Source: Flavobacterium sp. (GTDB lineage: Bacteria > Bacteroidota > Bacteroidia > Flavobacteriales > Flavobacteriaceae). From it: a stretch of 64,000 nucleotides of DNA. The stretch spans positions 1 to 64,000 of the forward strand of contig JADKDN010000013.1 in the NCBI GenBank assembly GCA_016718345.1, written 5' to 3'. Numbering within the stretch: the stretch's first letter is position 1; each line of letters starts with the position of its first letter. The notes beneath the pieces are model-generated. The model was not told where the DNA came from, searched no databases, and saw only the letters and a list, made by a program, of their open reading frames with translations. The position numbers were made by a program, and so were the translations under genes. This document shows positions 8,920-18,533 of this stretch, in pieces.

Positions 8920-9781
8920 ATTCTATAAATTGTGTTGGGTCTATCGGGTAACCATCTTTCCATAATTCAAAATGCAAATGAATACCGTCAGATTCTAATC
9001 CAGTTGCACCTGCTAAAGCAATGGCTTCTCCTGTTTTTACAACATCTCCTTGGGACGTTGTTAATGATGCTAAATTTTTATACACCGAAATAAACCCATT
9101 GTTATGCCTTAAAACAATTACATTGCCAGAAGAAGGGGTCCAATCGGCAAATACAATTGTTCCGTTGAGAATCGCTTTTATCGGAGTGTTTTTTGTTGCT
9201 GCTACATCAACTGCAAAATGCTTGTTTTTCGAACTGAATTTTTGCGTTACTAGTCCTTTAATTGGAGGAAAAAGAACAATGCTTTCTTTAGACTGTGCCT
9301 TTTCAAAAAGATTGTACTTGTCTTCTCTTTCAACCTCTGCTCTGAGTTGTAAATCAGCTTCTGTTGGTTGCAAATCTTCAGCTTGTGGCATTTCGTTTTT
9401 GGAAACTAAAATCGAATCTTTATTGAATTTAGCAAACTCTAAATCTCCAGTCAAAACTTTTTTTATTGAAGCAATATAGGCTTCATTATTCTTCAAAGCA
9501 AAAGCTAATGAATCTGATTTTATAGCTAATTCGGTTGCGTCTTTTTTGAGTTTATTTGAAGCGTAGCCGGGAATAAATTCTCGTAGCGGTGTAAATGCAA
9601 TGATGTAAGTTGTAAAAGTTATAATCAAAATTGCTCCTATGGTAGCAACTACAAAAACATTCATCAATGTTAGTCTTAACGAAAACATTTCTTCAAAAGT
9701 GTCTTCATTCAAAATAACCAGTCGGTTTTTTGTAAAGAGTTTTTTCTTTAATAATTGCCTTTTGAGACGCTTTTCAGACAT
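8912..9781 (-). CDS. M23 (LytM-type) peptidase-like membrane protein
   Basis: The 289-residue protein has an N-terminal basic stretch, one transmembrane helix (residues ~37-62), a periplasmic linker and a C-terminal LytM/M23 domain. The zinc ligands are visible: H and D in KHFAVDVAA (~193-201) and the HxH of IHLHFELW. The usual general-base His of the YxH segment appears to be Asn (SVYKNLASL), so the enzyme may be weak, or a regulator of another hydrolase as degenerate LytM proteins are. Its role would be peptidoglycan cross-link cleavage at the periplasmic face. It lies first in the run toward GH3 and diverges from tatA. Confidence 0.85.
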   Translation of the reverse strand: MSEKRLKRQLLKKKLFTKNRLVILNEDTFEEMFSLRLTLMNVFVVATIGAILIITFTTYIIAFTPLREFIPGYASNKLKKDATELAIKSDSLAFALKNNEAYIASIKKVLTGDLEFAKFNKDSILVSKNEMPQAEDLQPTEADLQLRAEVEREDKYNLFEKAQSKESIVLFPPIKGLVTQKFSSKNKHFAVDVAATKNTPIKAILNGTIVFADWTPSSGNVIVLRHNNGFISVYKNLASLTTSQGDVVKTGEAIALAGATGLESDGIHLHFELWKDGYPIDPTQFIEFE

Positions 9782-9828
9782 GGTTTAGATTTGTTTCACA
9801 AATATATAAATTTATGGTTGTTTTATGA

Positions 9829-9856
9829 TTGATATGCTTTTTTGTTGTTATCTTTG
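9829..9856 (+). promoter_or_regulatory. Bacteroidetes-type promoter of tatA
   Basis: A TTG at 9829-9831, 17 bases of spacer and TATCTTTG at 9849-9856 match the Bacteroidetes -33/-7 consensus (TTG, TAnnTTTG). The tatA ATG follows 21 bases later. Confidence 0.7.
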
Positions 9857-9877
9857 CTTCATTAAACACGAAAATTT

Positions 9878-10066
9878 ATGACTGCATTAACAATATTTTT
9901 AGGTGAAGTAGGTCCTATGCAAATTATACTTGTTTTGGCTATTATTTTACTTCTTTTCGGAGGTAAAAAAATTCCAGAATTGATGAAAGGTTTAGGAAGT
10001 GGTGTAAAAGAATTTAAAAACGCTGCTAAAGACGACCAACCTGCTGATAAAAAAAGACGAAACTAA
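9878..10066 (+). CDS. tatA: Twin-arginine translocase subunit TatA/TatE
   Basis: The 62-residue protein is the pore-forming subunit of the Tat system, which exports folded proteins across the inner membrane. It has a short periplasmic N-terminus, one membrane helix (MQIILVLAIILLLFGGKKIP), then the FGxKKIPEL hinge and amphipathic helix (LMKGLGSGVKEFKNA), and a charged tail. All are standard for TatA. It has its own promoter and a strong terminator, so it is likely monocistronic. tatC is not in the window. Confidence 0.93.
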   Translation: MTALTIFLGEVGPMQIILVLAIILLLFGGKKIPELMKGLGSGVKEFKNAAKDDQPADKKRRN

Positions 10067-10093
10067 AGAGTAAATCTTAATTTTATCTAGATT

Positions 10094-10137
10094 AAATTCC
10101 AACTTTTAAATTCTAATAAATTTAAAAGTTGGAATTT
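10094..10137. terminator. Bidirectional terminator, tatA / tex
   Basis: A 19-bp perfect stem (10094-10112 with 10119-10137) with a 6-base loop is followed by a T run. It lies between the convergent tatA and tex genes. Confidence 0.85.
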
Positions 10138-10147
10138 TTTTGCCTTT

Positions 10148-12268
10148 CTAAAGTATCATGGTCAACTGAATTCGCTTTCTGTCTTCATCAACCTCAACGA
10201 CTTTTACTTGAACGTGTTGATGCAATTTTACCACTTCGTTCACATCAGAAACAAAGCCTGATTTGAGCTGAGATATGTGTACCAAACCACTTTCTTTGAT
10301 TCCAATGTCTACAAAACAACCAAAATTGGTAATATTGTTGACAATTCCAGGCAAAACCATTCCTGTTTTAACATCTTTTATCGTTTGTACTTTCGAATCA
10401 AACTCAAAAACTTTGGCAGATTTTCTGGGGTCTAATCCTGGTTTTTCTAATTCTTTAATAATGTCTTTTAAGCCCAGTAACCCTATTTCTGAAGTAATAT
10501 ATTTTTCAGGTTGAATCAATGCTGTTTTTTCTTTATTTGCAATTAAATCGTTAACAGAAATCTTTAAATCCTTAGCCATCTTTTCAACAATTTCGTAGGC
10601 CTCTGGATGGACCGCCGAATTATCCAATGGGTTCTTAGGATTCGTAATACGAATAAAAGCAACTCCTTGCTGATAAGCTTTATCGCCTAATCGTGGTACT
10701 TTTTTCAATTGTTTTCGGTCTTCAAAAGGACCATTCTCTGAGCGATACTGTACAATATTTTCTGCCAACTTCTCTCCTATTCCGCTCACATAACTTAACA
10801 AATGTTTGCTGGCTGTATTGATGTTTACTCCGACGGAATTTACGCAACGAATTACAGTGTTGTCTAATTCTTCCTTTAATTTAGTTTGATCCACATCGTG
10901 CTGATACTGCCCCACGCCTATTGCTTTCGGGTCAATTTTTACTAATTCGGCCAGTGGATCTGATAGTCTTCGTCCAATAGAAACTGAACCTCGAACGGTA
11001 ACATCATAATTTGGAAATTCGTCTCTAGCGATTTTTGAAGCTGAATAGACTGAAGCACCTGCCTCTGAAACAATGAAAACCTGAACGGGTTTATCAAAAG
11101 CTATTTTTTTTATGAAGAATTCGGTTTCTCTGGATGCAGTACCGTTTCCAATAGAAATGGCGTCAATTTTATACGAATTGACCATGGAACGAATTTTTTT
11201 CATCGCCATTGTTTCTTCTTTTTGAGGTGCATGCGGATAAATGGTCTCATTGTACAACAAATCGCCTTTTTCGTCTAAGCAAACTACCTTACAACCGCTT
11301 CTAAATCCTGGGTCAATAGCTAAAATTCGTTTTTCTCCTAAGGGCGGAGCTAGTAACAGTTGCCCTAAATTGGTAGCGAAAACTTGAATAGAATTTGCAT
11401 CAGCTTTGACTTTAGCTTCTTGTAAAGCTTCATTAGAAATTGCTGGATTCAATAATCTTTTATAACTATCTTCAATCGCCAACTGTAAATGTCGGGTTGT
11501 TTCGTTTTTCTTTTTTATAACTATTTCATCAATAATTTCAAGAGCTTCTGCAGGCTCAACTTCAATTTTTAATTTTACAAAACCTTCATTTTCAGCGCGA
11601 AGCATGGCTAATAATCGATGTGATGGCGCTTTTGTTAAGGTTCTGACCAATCGAAATATTGATTGAATTTTTGCGCTGCTTCATCCTCTTTTTGGATTTT
11701 ACAACTTTTGTGGTTATCGTAGCTTTTCGCAGGAAAAGTCTTCGTAATTGTTACGAACATAAATATTTTCATTAATCCATTCAGCAATAATGTCTCGTGC
11801 GCCTTGTAATGCTTCGTCTTCATTGATGACATTTTTATTTAAATACCTTGAAGCAATAAAATCGATATCATCATTATTTTGAGCCATGATGATTTTGGCC
11901 AATGGTTCTAAACCATTTTCACGAGCAACATCTGCTTTCGTTTTTTTCTTTTTCTTAAAAGGCAAATAAAAATCTTCCAATTCTTGCAAATCGAAACTTT
12001 GCTGGATTTTTTGATTCAACTCGGGAGTAAGTAACTTTTGTTCTTCTATCGATTTTAAAATAGCTTCCTTTCTTTTTACAATGGCTTCGTAGTCTTTTTG
12101 AAGTTTAGCAATTTGTTCAATTTCTACCTCATCGAGATTGCCTGTTTTGTCTTTCCGATAACGGGAAATGAAAGGAATGGTGCAATCTTCCTGTAATAAT
12201 TGAATTGTATTTTGAATGTTTATAGCTGCTGTTTGAACAGTTTTAGAAATGAATTGTATGTTGGTCAT
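10148..12268 (-). CDS. tex: Tex-family RNA-binding protein (three frameshifts)
   Basis: Tex is a conserved cytoplasmic nucleic-acid-binding protein linked to transcription and RNA turnover. The locus is 2121 bases, matching a full ~706-residue Tex. N-terminal helical domain: 12268 to ~11745. YqgF-like domain: ILAIDPGFRSGCKVV. Helix-hairpin-helix: LSYVSGIGEKLAENI. C-terminal S1 domain: GIVNNITNFGCFVDIG. Three frame changes sit near 11743, 11697 and 11641. Each is repaired by adding one base to a short run (TT to TTT, A5 to A6, TT to TTT), giving a continuous NNLRR..SKKEDEAAQ..SEPLTKAPSHR. They look like consensus errors, not decay. Confidence 0.9.
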
Positions 12269-12357
12269 AGTATGAATTAACGTTAATCCTGAACGATAGA
12301 ATCTTTGTAAACAAAAATAGATTATTATCTTTTACCTTGTTGTTGTGGTTATGAATC

Positions 12358-12699
12358 CTACACTATGGAAGATGAAATGAAATTGTATATTTTAAATCCT
12401 AAATCAACATATAAAAATCCAATAGGAATATTAAGAAAAAGTAAAAAAAGTGTGGTTAATATTGGTTTTCTAAACTCCCTTTTAGTACTAAAACTAATCA
12501 GAAGTTGAATAGTATAAAATGTATTTACAAAGAATGCGCTTACCATAAAAAAAAGTGCAAAATATATAGTTCCATGAAAAAGGGTAACGTGATAAAGTAA
12601 TAAAATAATGCTTCCTATAAGAAAAGTAAAAAACGCTACTCGCTTACTTATAAAAATTTGTTCTTTACAATCTTTAGAAAAAAAATTCATATTTAACAA
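12358..12699 (-). CDS. Small membrane protein, function unknown
   Basis: The 113-residue protein has three predicted membrane segments (about residues 20-40, 46-68 and 80-103) and a short Cys/Lys-containing cytoplasmic N-terminus. I do not recognise the family. Its start overlaps the rpiB stop by 7 bases, so it is probably co-translated with rpiB. Nothing points to a role in sugar metabolism beyond that position. Confidence 0.65.
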   Translation of the reverse strand: MLNMNFFSKDCKEQIFISKRVAFFTFLIGSIILLLYHVTLFHGTIYFALFFMVSAFFVNTFYTIQLLISFSTKREFRKPILTTLFLLFLNIPIGFLYVDLGFKIYNFISSSIV

Positions 12700-13120
12700 C
12701 TTATTTTATCCACTCTGTTTTGATGTCTTCCACCTTCAAAAGCGGTATTTAGAAAAGTTTCTACTATTTCAACTGCTTGAGGAATGGAAGTAAATCGCGC
12801 CGGAATACTTACAATATTAGCATCATTATGTAATCGTGTTAAATAAGCAATTTCTTTGGTCCAACACAATCCAGCTCTCACTTTTGGATGTTTGTTCACC
12901 GTCATCGCAATTCCGTTTCCGCTGCCGCAAATTACAATCCCAAAATCTACTTTTCCTTCAGAAACAGCATTAGCAACTGGATGTCCAAAATCGGGATAAT
13001 CTACACTATCAGTTGAGTCAGTTCCATAATTTATGACTTCGTATCCTTTTGATTCAAGCATGGATACAATGGCTTTTTATAATCTGGTCCTGCGTGATCG
13101 TTGCCTATTGCTATTTTCAT
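12693..13120 (-). CDS. rpiB: Ribose 5-phosphate isomerase B (one frameshift)
   Basis: The enzyme interconverts ribose-5-phosphate and ribulose-5-phosphate in the pentose phosphate pathway. The N-terminus MKIAIGNDHAGPDYKKPL is encoded at 13120 to ~13067 in one frame. The rest (SMLESKGYEVINYGTDS, then DYPDFGHPVA and the active-site CGSGNGIAM) is in another. Adding one G near 13067 (CCATTGGTATCC) joins them into a ~142-residue protein of normal length. The strand switch and AT-rich spacer lie directly upstream. Confidence 0.9.
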
Positions 13121-13781
13121 TTCAATACTTTTTTTGATTGTTATGTTGCAAATTTACCAAAACTAATCTGTTTAAAGTACTTCTATTAATGAAAACTAAT
13201 CAATGTACTTCAACTCCTTCATTGTGAATTGAGTATATTTTTAATAAAACACAACTTACTATAAATCAATTATTTAATTATGTAACAACTACAAAAATTA
13301 ACAATTGTTGATAGTTAAAACTAATTGCTTGATAATCAGTTAACTTTAAATTAACATAAAATGTTGATAAATTAATACAGATTTTTAGAACTATTTCTTG
13401 TTCGTATGCGATAAAATTGTAATGCAAAACCGAGATTAAAAAACCTAATTTAGTTTGCTGATTTTTTATAAAAGTTATTAGCGCTAAAAAAGAACGTTGT
13501 TAACAAAAAAGCATAGTAAACTTATTTACAAAAACAGTAATTTTATAATTGTTAACAGTTGTTTATTTTTTTATAAAATGACTTAAAAATGAATGATTTA
13601 TATTCTGAAAAAGCTGTTGATAATTCGTTATAAAAAAAGATAAATTAAAAAACACGTTTTTAAAAACAAAGTTATTGCAACTATTAACACGCTATAATAA
13701 CCATTATAAATTAATTTAAAATTCAATTTTCTTTTTGTTGTTTTTAATAGATGTTGAAAACTTTATCATTTCAAACAATAT
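13121..13781. other. AT-rich intergenic region, candidate replication origin
   Basis: No gene is visible in these 661 bases, which are strikingly AT-rich. Two exact TGTTGATAA motifs (13362-13370 and 13615-13623) differ by one base from the DnaA-box complement TGTGGATAA. Related copies are TGTTGATAG (13306-13314), TGTTGAAAA (13752-13760) and palindromic TTGTTAAC motifs (13497, 13549). Genes to the left run mainly leftward and genes to the right mainly rightward. It could instead be merely a long divergent promoter region. Confidence 0.45.
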
Positions 13782-13955
13782 TTAAATTTGTAACTTATTC
13801 AATTCCTCTAAAATCAATTGTACCGTTTCAAAATCGTTTGGATGTACTTTCAATTGAATACCTCCGTAGGCAAAACTAGCTAATGGGTCAATGGAGATTA
13901 AATTTTCATTTTGAAAAAGATGAGGAATATTTTCATGATCAAAAATTGATTTGTT
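13782..13955 (-). pseudogene. Remnant of a DUF2007-like signal-transducing protein
   Basis: An open stretch of ~57 codons without a start encodes IPHLFQNENLISIDPLASFA and then YGGIQLKVHPNDFE. This resembles the C-terminal half of DUF2007 (putative prokaryotic signal transducing protein: a short N-P-hydrophobic-GGI-L-V core). The upstream part is lost or shifted by stops. The family link is by pattern only. Confidence 0.45.
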
Positions 13956-14117
13956 TTAGGATAACTTATACTAAAGATGAAGTAGCCAAGTATAAATTCA
14001 GCATGCTGATAGTTGTTAGTAAAAATAATCAAAAGGATTGTTAGAATGTTAAAAGGTTTAATATTTTGATTGTTAAATAATTTGCAAGTTTGTTTTAATT
14101 AATCAAATATTCAACAA

Positions 14118-15410
14118 ATGGGAAATCTTTCATATTCACTTATTAATTTTATTCAACATTTTTATAATTAATGCACAAGGAAGTTCAAATTTGATAGAGG
14201 GCAAAGGTTATTTTGATGATATTGGTATAAATGCAAAATTTGGTGAACCAAATGTGGTATTTGTGCGGATAGTAATGGTAATTATTTATAGTCGATACTT
14301 TTAATAAAAAAATATAAGAAAAAGTTGATAGATTAACAAATCAAGTGACTACTGTATCCAGGTTCGATGCTGGTTTTATTTAGATGGAATTGGCACTTTA
14401 TCAAATAATGGAGATGCTGGAATTTGCAGGACAGATCTGATAATTGATAGCAAAACTTAGATACTGGAAATAATAAAATCAGAAAAATAGTAAGTACTGA
14501 GAACGGAAGTAAAATTGTTCAAGTTTTGGATTCAATGGGATTGGCAATAGGAAAAAATTTTCAAGTATTGCACATTTAGGGGAAATATGGTACAGATAGT
14601 AAAGTCACCTCAAGTTTATGGCAAAATATGGAGGAGATTGAAATAATCAAAGAAAATAGAAATTTCTTCAACAATGATGGTGGTTATATTTTGGTTCAAC
14701 TAGTGGTTATTCTGATGGGATTTGGTACGAATGCACTTTTTAATAATCCACAAGGAATTTGCTCAGAAAAAATGAAATTTATAGTTAATGGCAATTCATC
14801 CAATCACAAAATAAGAAAAATAGTTTTAGTTCAACATGGATGGTTAATATAATAGCAAGATCAACACAAGGATTTTTTGACGGATGGAGCTTTATCTCAA
14901 TTTAATTTTGCTTATGATCTTTGTATAGATAACAATGATAATTTATTTGTTACGGATAACTATAATCATAAAATTAGAAAAATTAATACTAAAACCAATG
15001 AAGTTACTACTATAGCTGGTTCAAGTCTAGGATACTTAGACGGCATTGCTTCTACATCACAATTTAAATATCCTTCGAGTAGTTTTAATCAAGAAAATTT
15101 TTTTAAACTCGATCAAAGTAATTATATCATCAAAAAAATATCAAATAATCTAAAGTATATACAATCAAGAAAATTAAGATTTAACATATTATCAAATCCT
15201 TGCACATTTTTTTAGAGGTTGAAATTGATAAACATCATAAATCAATTAACTTCAAATTACCGACGTTTTTAGGAAAAATTATTGAAAATCAGAAATTAGA
15301 AAGTTCAATTCTCTAAAATAAATACTAGTAGTTTTCAAAATGTTGGAATTTACTTTTTAAAAATAAGTGATGAAAACAAAAAAAGTATTAGAAAGTTTAT
15401 AGTCAAATAA
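14118..15410 (+). pseudogene. Decayed NHL-repeat T9SS-secreted protein
   Basis: With frame changes allowed, the locus reads as one gene. It has a signal peptide (MKIFHIHLLILFNIFIINAQ, after one base correction near 14120), then NHL-type units with IxxNxNLFVTDNYNHKIRKI near 14925-14985 and weaker copies near 14430 and 14800. The end is a T9SS sorting domain (RFNILSNPCTFF to KKSIRKFIVK, stop at 15408-15410). Many frame breaks and missing repeat parts over only 1.3 kb suggest true decay as well as possible sequencing error. Role before decay: secreted beta-propeller protein. Confidence 0.7.
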
Positions 15411-15506
15411 TTTTTTTTTAATAATTTATAAAAGTTTAGTCATTTGACTGATCTTAATTTATGTTTATGAATTGTTACTTTTCTAATAAAAATTTTATCT
15501 CATAAC

Positions 15507-15535
15507 TTGCATGTTCTATTTATTTCGTAATTTTC
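15507..15535 (+). promoter_or_regulatory. Probable promoter of rnr
   Basis: TTG at 15507-15509, an 18-base spacer and TAATTTTC at 15528-15535 (7 of 8 to TAnnTTTG) lie 19 bases before the rnr ATG. Confidence 0.45.
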
Positions 15536-15553
15536 AACTTTAAGAAAAGAATT

Positions 15554-17815
15554 ATGAGTAATAGACCAAAAAAGTTTGGAAAAAAAGGAAAAACATTCTC
15601 CGAAAAGATTTTAAAAATACTTTCTCAAAATGCCAATAAACCTTACAATTACAAACAAATAGCAGCTATTTTAGAGCTTGATGATACCAAAAGTAGGAAT
15701 GAAATTATAAAAGATTTAAAAATATTAGCGGCTCAAAAAGTAATTATAGAAACCGAACCAGGTAAATATCTGGTAAAAGCAATTAGTCAAGATTATTATG
15801 AAGGAACAATTGATATGACTAGCCGTCGTACTGCTTTCTTTATTTGTCCTGAACTGGAAGAAGATGTTTTTATTCCTACCAATAATTTAAATCGCGCTTT
15901 AGATAAAGATACTGTAAAAGTATACATCTACAACAGACGAAAAGGACGAAGACCAGAAGGTGAAGTTATAGAAATTATTGAAAGAGCTAAAACAGAATTT
16001 GTTGGAGTGATAGATATTCAGAAGAATTTTGCTTTTGTTTCGACTGCTAATCCTAAAATGTACACCGATATTTTTATCCCAAAAGACAAAATTGGAGAAG
16101 CCCAGCAAGGAGATGTTGTTATAGCAAAAATTGAAGATTGGCCAAAAAAAGCGGATAGTCCTTTTGGTTCTATCATTAAAGTTTTAGGTAAACAAGGCGA
16201 ACACAATACGGAAATTCATGCCATTTTAGCGGAATATGGATTGCCCTACGATTTTCCCATCGAAGTTGAAGTTTTTGCTCAAAAATTAGACACGACAATT
16301 CAAGAAAGTGAAATTAAAAAACGTCGTGACATGCGAGATACTTTGACTTTTACTATCGATCCAAAAGATGCTAAAGATTTTGATGATGCCCTGTCTTTCA
16401 AAAAACTAGAGAATGGAAACTACGAAATTGGTGTTCATATTGCCGATGTATCGCATTATTTACAAGAAGGAACTGTTTTGGATGACGAAGCATACAAACG
16501 TGCCACTTCAGTATATTTAGTAGATAGAGTAGTGCCAATGCTTCCTGAGGTTTTGTCTAATTTTGCTTGTTCACTTAGACCCAATGAAGAAAAATATACC
16601 TTTTCAGCTGTTTTTGAATTGAACGAAAAAGCACAATTAATGAATCAATGGTTTGGAAGAACAGTTATTCATTCCAATCAACGTTTTTCTTACGAAGAAG
16701 CACAATATATTATTGAAAGCAACACTAAAAATTTAAATTCCGATAAAAAAGAGTTGCTTCTTGACGACACAACTAAAAATAATATTTCGTCGTCAAAAAC
16801 CAAAGGAAATACAATTCCAGAAGAGATTTCTATAACAGGAAAAGCGTATCAAGTGCCTGATGATATTGTGGCTGCTACCTTAAAAATGGATGAATTGGCT
16901 AAAATTCTTCGAAGACATCGAATGAGTGATGGAGCGATTTCTTTTGATAAAGTAGAAGTAAAATTCAATTTGAATGAAGAAGGCGAACCGGAAGGAGTTT
17001 ATTTTAAAATATCCAAAGATGCCAATCATTTAATTGAAGAATTCATGCTTTTAGCCAATAAAAAAGTGGCTGAATTCATAGGAAAACAAAAGAAAACGTT
17101 TATTTACAGAATACACGATGAGCCTAATGAAGATAAATTATTCAATCTTCAAACGGTAATTTCTAAGTTTGGATACAGTATCAATTTGAAATCGAAAACA
17201 GAAATTTCTAAATCGTTAAACACTTTATTACAAGATGTTGTTGGTAAAAAAGAGCAAAATTTAATAGATACCTTAACCATTCGAAGTATGAGTAAAGCCA
17301 AATATTCTACTGAAAATATTGGTCATTATGGATTAGCTTTTGATTATTATTCCCATTTTACGTCACCAATTCGACGTTATCCCGATGTTATGGCACATCG
17401 ATTATTACAACATTATTTAGATGGAGGAAAATCAGTTGATGCTGAATTGTATGAAGAAAAATGCGTCCATTCTTCTAACATGGAGGGTTTAGCAACCAAT
17501 GCGGAACGTGATAGCGTGAAATACATGCAAATTAAATTCATGCAAGACCATAAAGATCAGGAGTTTTTAGGCGTTATTTCTGGAGTTACAGAATGGGGAA
17601 TTTATGTCGAAATCGTAGAAAATAAGTGCGAAGGAATGTGTAGAATTCGCGAAATTAGAGACGATTATTACACCTTTGATGACAAACAATATGCATTGGT
17701 TGGCGAAATTTCTAAAAACATATTACAATTAGGCGACGAAATTTACGTTAAGGTAAAAAATGCTGATTTGGTTAAGAAACAATTGGATTTTAATTTTATT
17801 AGAAAAAATGAATAA
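15554..17815 (+). CDS. rnr: Ribonuclease R
   Basis: RNase R is a cytoplasmic 3'-5' exoribonuclease that degrades structured RNA. The 753-residue protein has a basic N-terminal winged-helix region, cold-shock domains (residues ~80-230), the RNB catalytic domain with acidic cluster DPKDAKDFDDALSF (~275-288) and HYGLAFDYYSHFTSPIRRYPD, and a C-terminal S1 domain (GVISGVTEWGIYVEI). Length and order match RNase R of Bacteroidetes. A lysine-rich insertion near residues 395-420 (KELLLDDTTKN) is family-typical variability. It is the first intact rightward gene after the AT-rich region; the next gene follows 8 bases later. Confidence 0.96.
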   Translation: MSNRPKKFGKKGKTFSEKILKILSQNANKPYNYKQIAAILELDDTKSRNEIIKDLKILAAQKVIIETEPGKYLVKAISQDYYEGTIDMTSRRTAFFICPELEEDVFIPTNNLNRALDKDTVKVYIYNRRKGRRPEGEVIEIIERAKTEFVGVIDIQKNFAFVSTANPKMYTDIFIPKDKIGEAQQGDVVIAKIEDWPKKADSPFGSIIKVLGKQGEHNTEIHAILAEYGLPYDFPIEVEVFAQKLDTTIQESEIKKRRDMRDTLTFTIDPKDAKDFDDALSFKKLENGNYEIGVHIADVSHYLQEGTVLDDEAYKRATSVYLVDRVVPMLPEVLSNFACSLRPNEEKYTFSAVFELNEKAQLMNQWFGRTVIHSNQRFSYEEAQYIIESNTKNLNSDKKELLLDDTTKNNISSSKTKGNTIPEEISITGKAYQVPDDIVAATLKMDELAKILRRHRMSDGAISFDKVEVKFNLNEEGEPEGVYFKISKDANHLIEEFMLLANKKVAEFIGKQKKTFIYRIHDEPNEDKLFNLQTVISKFGYSINLKSKTEISKSLNTLLQDVVGKKEQNLIDTLTIRSMSKAKYSTENIGHYGLAFDYYSHFTSPIRRYPDVMAHRLLQHYLDGGKSVDAELYEEKCVHSSNMEGLATNAERDSVKYMQIKFMQDHKDQEFLGVISGVTEWGIYVEIVENKCEGMCRIREIRDDYYTFDDKQYALVGEISKNILQLGDEIYVKVKNADLVKKQLDFNFIRKNE

Positions 17816-17823
17816 ATAACATC

Positions 17824-18498
17824 ATGCAAAAAGTAGTTGTAGTAGTAGTAGTATTTTTGAGTCAACTTGGTTTTTCTCAAAATAGTGTGACCAAAAAATT
17901 AGGCGATTTTACCAAAGTCACTTCCTTTGATCAAATCGATGTGTTATTAGTTCCATCCAATGAGAATAAAATTATTCTGAGTGGAGAAGGAGCAAATGAA
18001 GTAGAATTAGTCACTAAAAACGACGAGTTAAAAATCAGAATGCCTTTAACCAAATTGTTAAAAGGGGAAGCTATTTCTGCCACAGTGTATTATAAAAACA
18101 TCGATGCTGTTGAAGCTAATGAAGGTTCTAGAATTGCGAGCGAAGCAACATTTAATTCCATAAATTTTGATATCATTGCCAAAGAAGGTTCTGAAATCAA
18201 ATTAAAATTAGATGTCGAAAGAGTTTCCATTAAAGCTTCTGACGGTTCTAAAATTGATGTAGAAGGAAATGCAACCAATCAAGAGGTTTTGGTTAATACA
18301 GGTGGTATTTATGAAGCCGAAAAACTAAGAAGTAAACTAGTAAGTATTACTGTAAATGCTGGAGGTGAAGCGGCTATTTTTGCCACTGATTTTGTCGATG
18401 CAAAAGTGAGAGCAGGAGATATCGTAATTTTTGGTAAACCCAAACAGATCAATCAAAAAGTAATCGCTGGAGGAACAATTACAGAAAGTAAAGAATAA
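17824..18498 (+). CDS. Head GIN domain (DUF2807) secreted protein
   Basis: The 224-residue protein has an N-terminal signal peptide (hydrophobic to the Ala/Ser-Gln near residue 19). A DUF2807 beta-solenoid of repeating beta strands with alternating Gly/Ser turns follows (EGSRIAS, EGSEIKL, DGSKIDV, AGGEAAI). Members are envelope or secreted proteins of unknown function in Bacteroidetes. The signal peptide contains seven Val codons in a row, five of them GTA repeats. It lies 8 bases after rnr and may be co-transcribed. Confidence 0.85.
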   Translation: MQKVVVVVVVFLSQLGFSQNSVTKKLGDFTKVTSFDQIDVLLVPSNENKIILSGEGANEVELVTKNDELKIRMPLTKLLKGEAISATVYYKNIDAVEANEGSRIASEATFNSINFDIIAKEGSEIKLKLDVERVSIKASDGSKIDVEGNATNQEVLVNTGGIYEAEKLRSKLVSITVNAGGEAAIFATDFVDAKVRAGDIVIFGKPKQINQKVIAGGTITESKE

Positions 18499-18533
18499 TT
18501 TCTTATTTTTGATTTTATTCATACCTCAAAAAC

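Noticed and set aside
9021..9479. 152-codon plus-strand ORF opposite the M23 gene
   Set aside because: The opposite strand carries recognisable LytM motifs; the plus ORF has no promoter, ribosome site or family resemblance.
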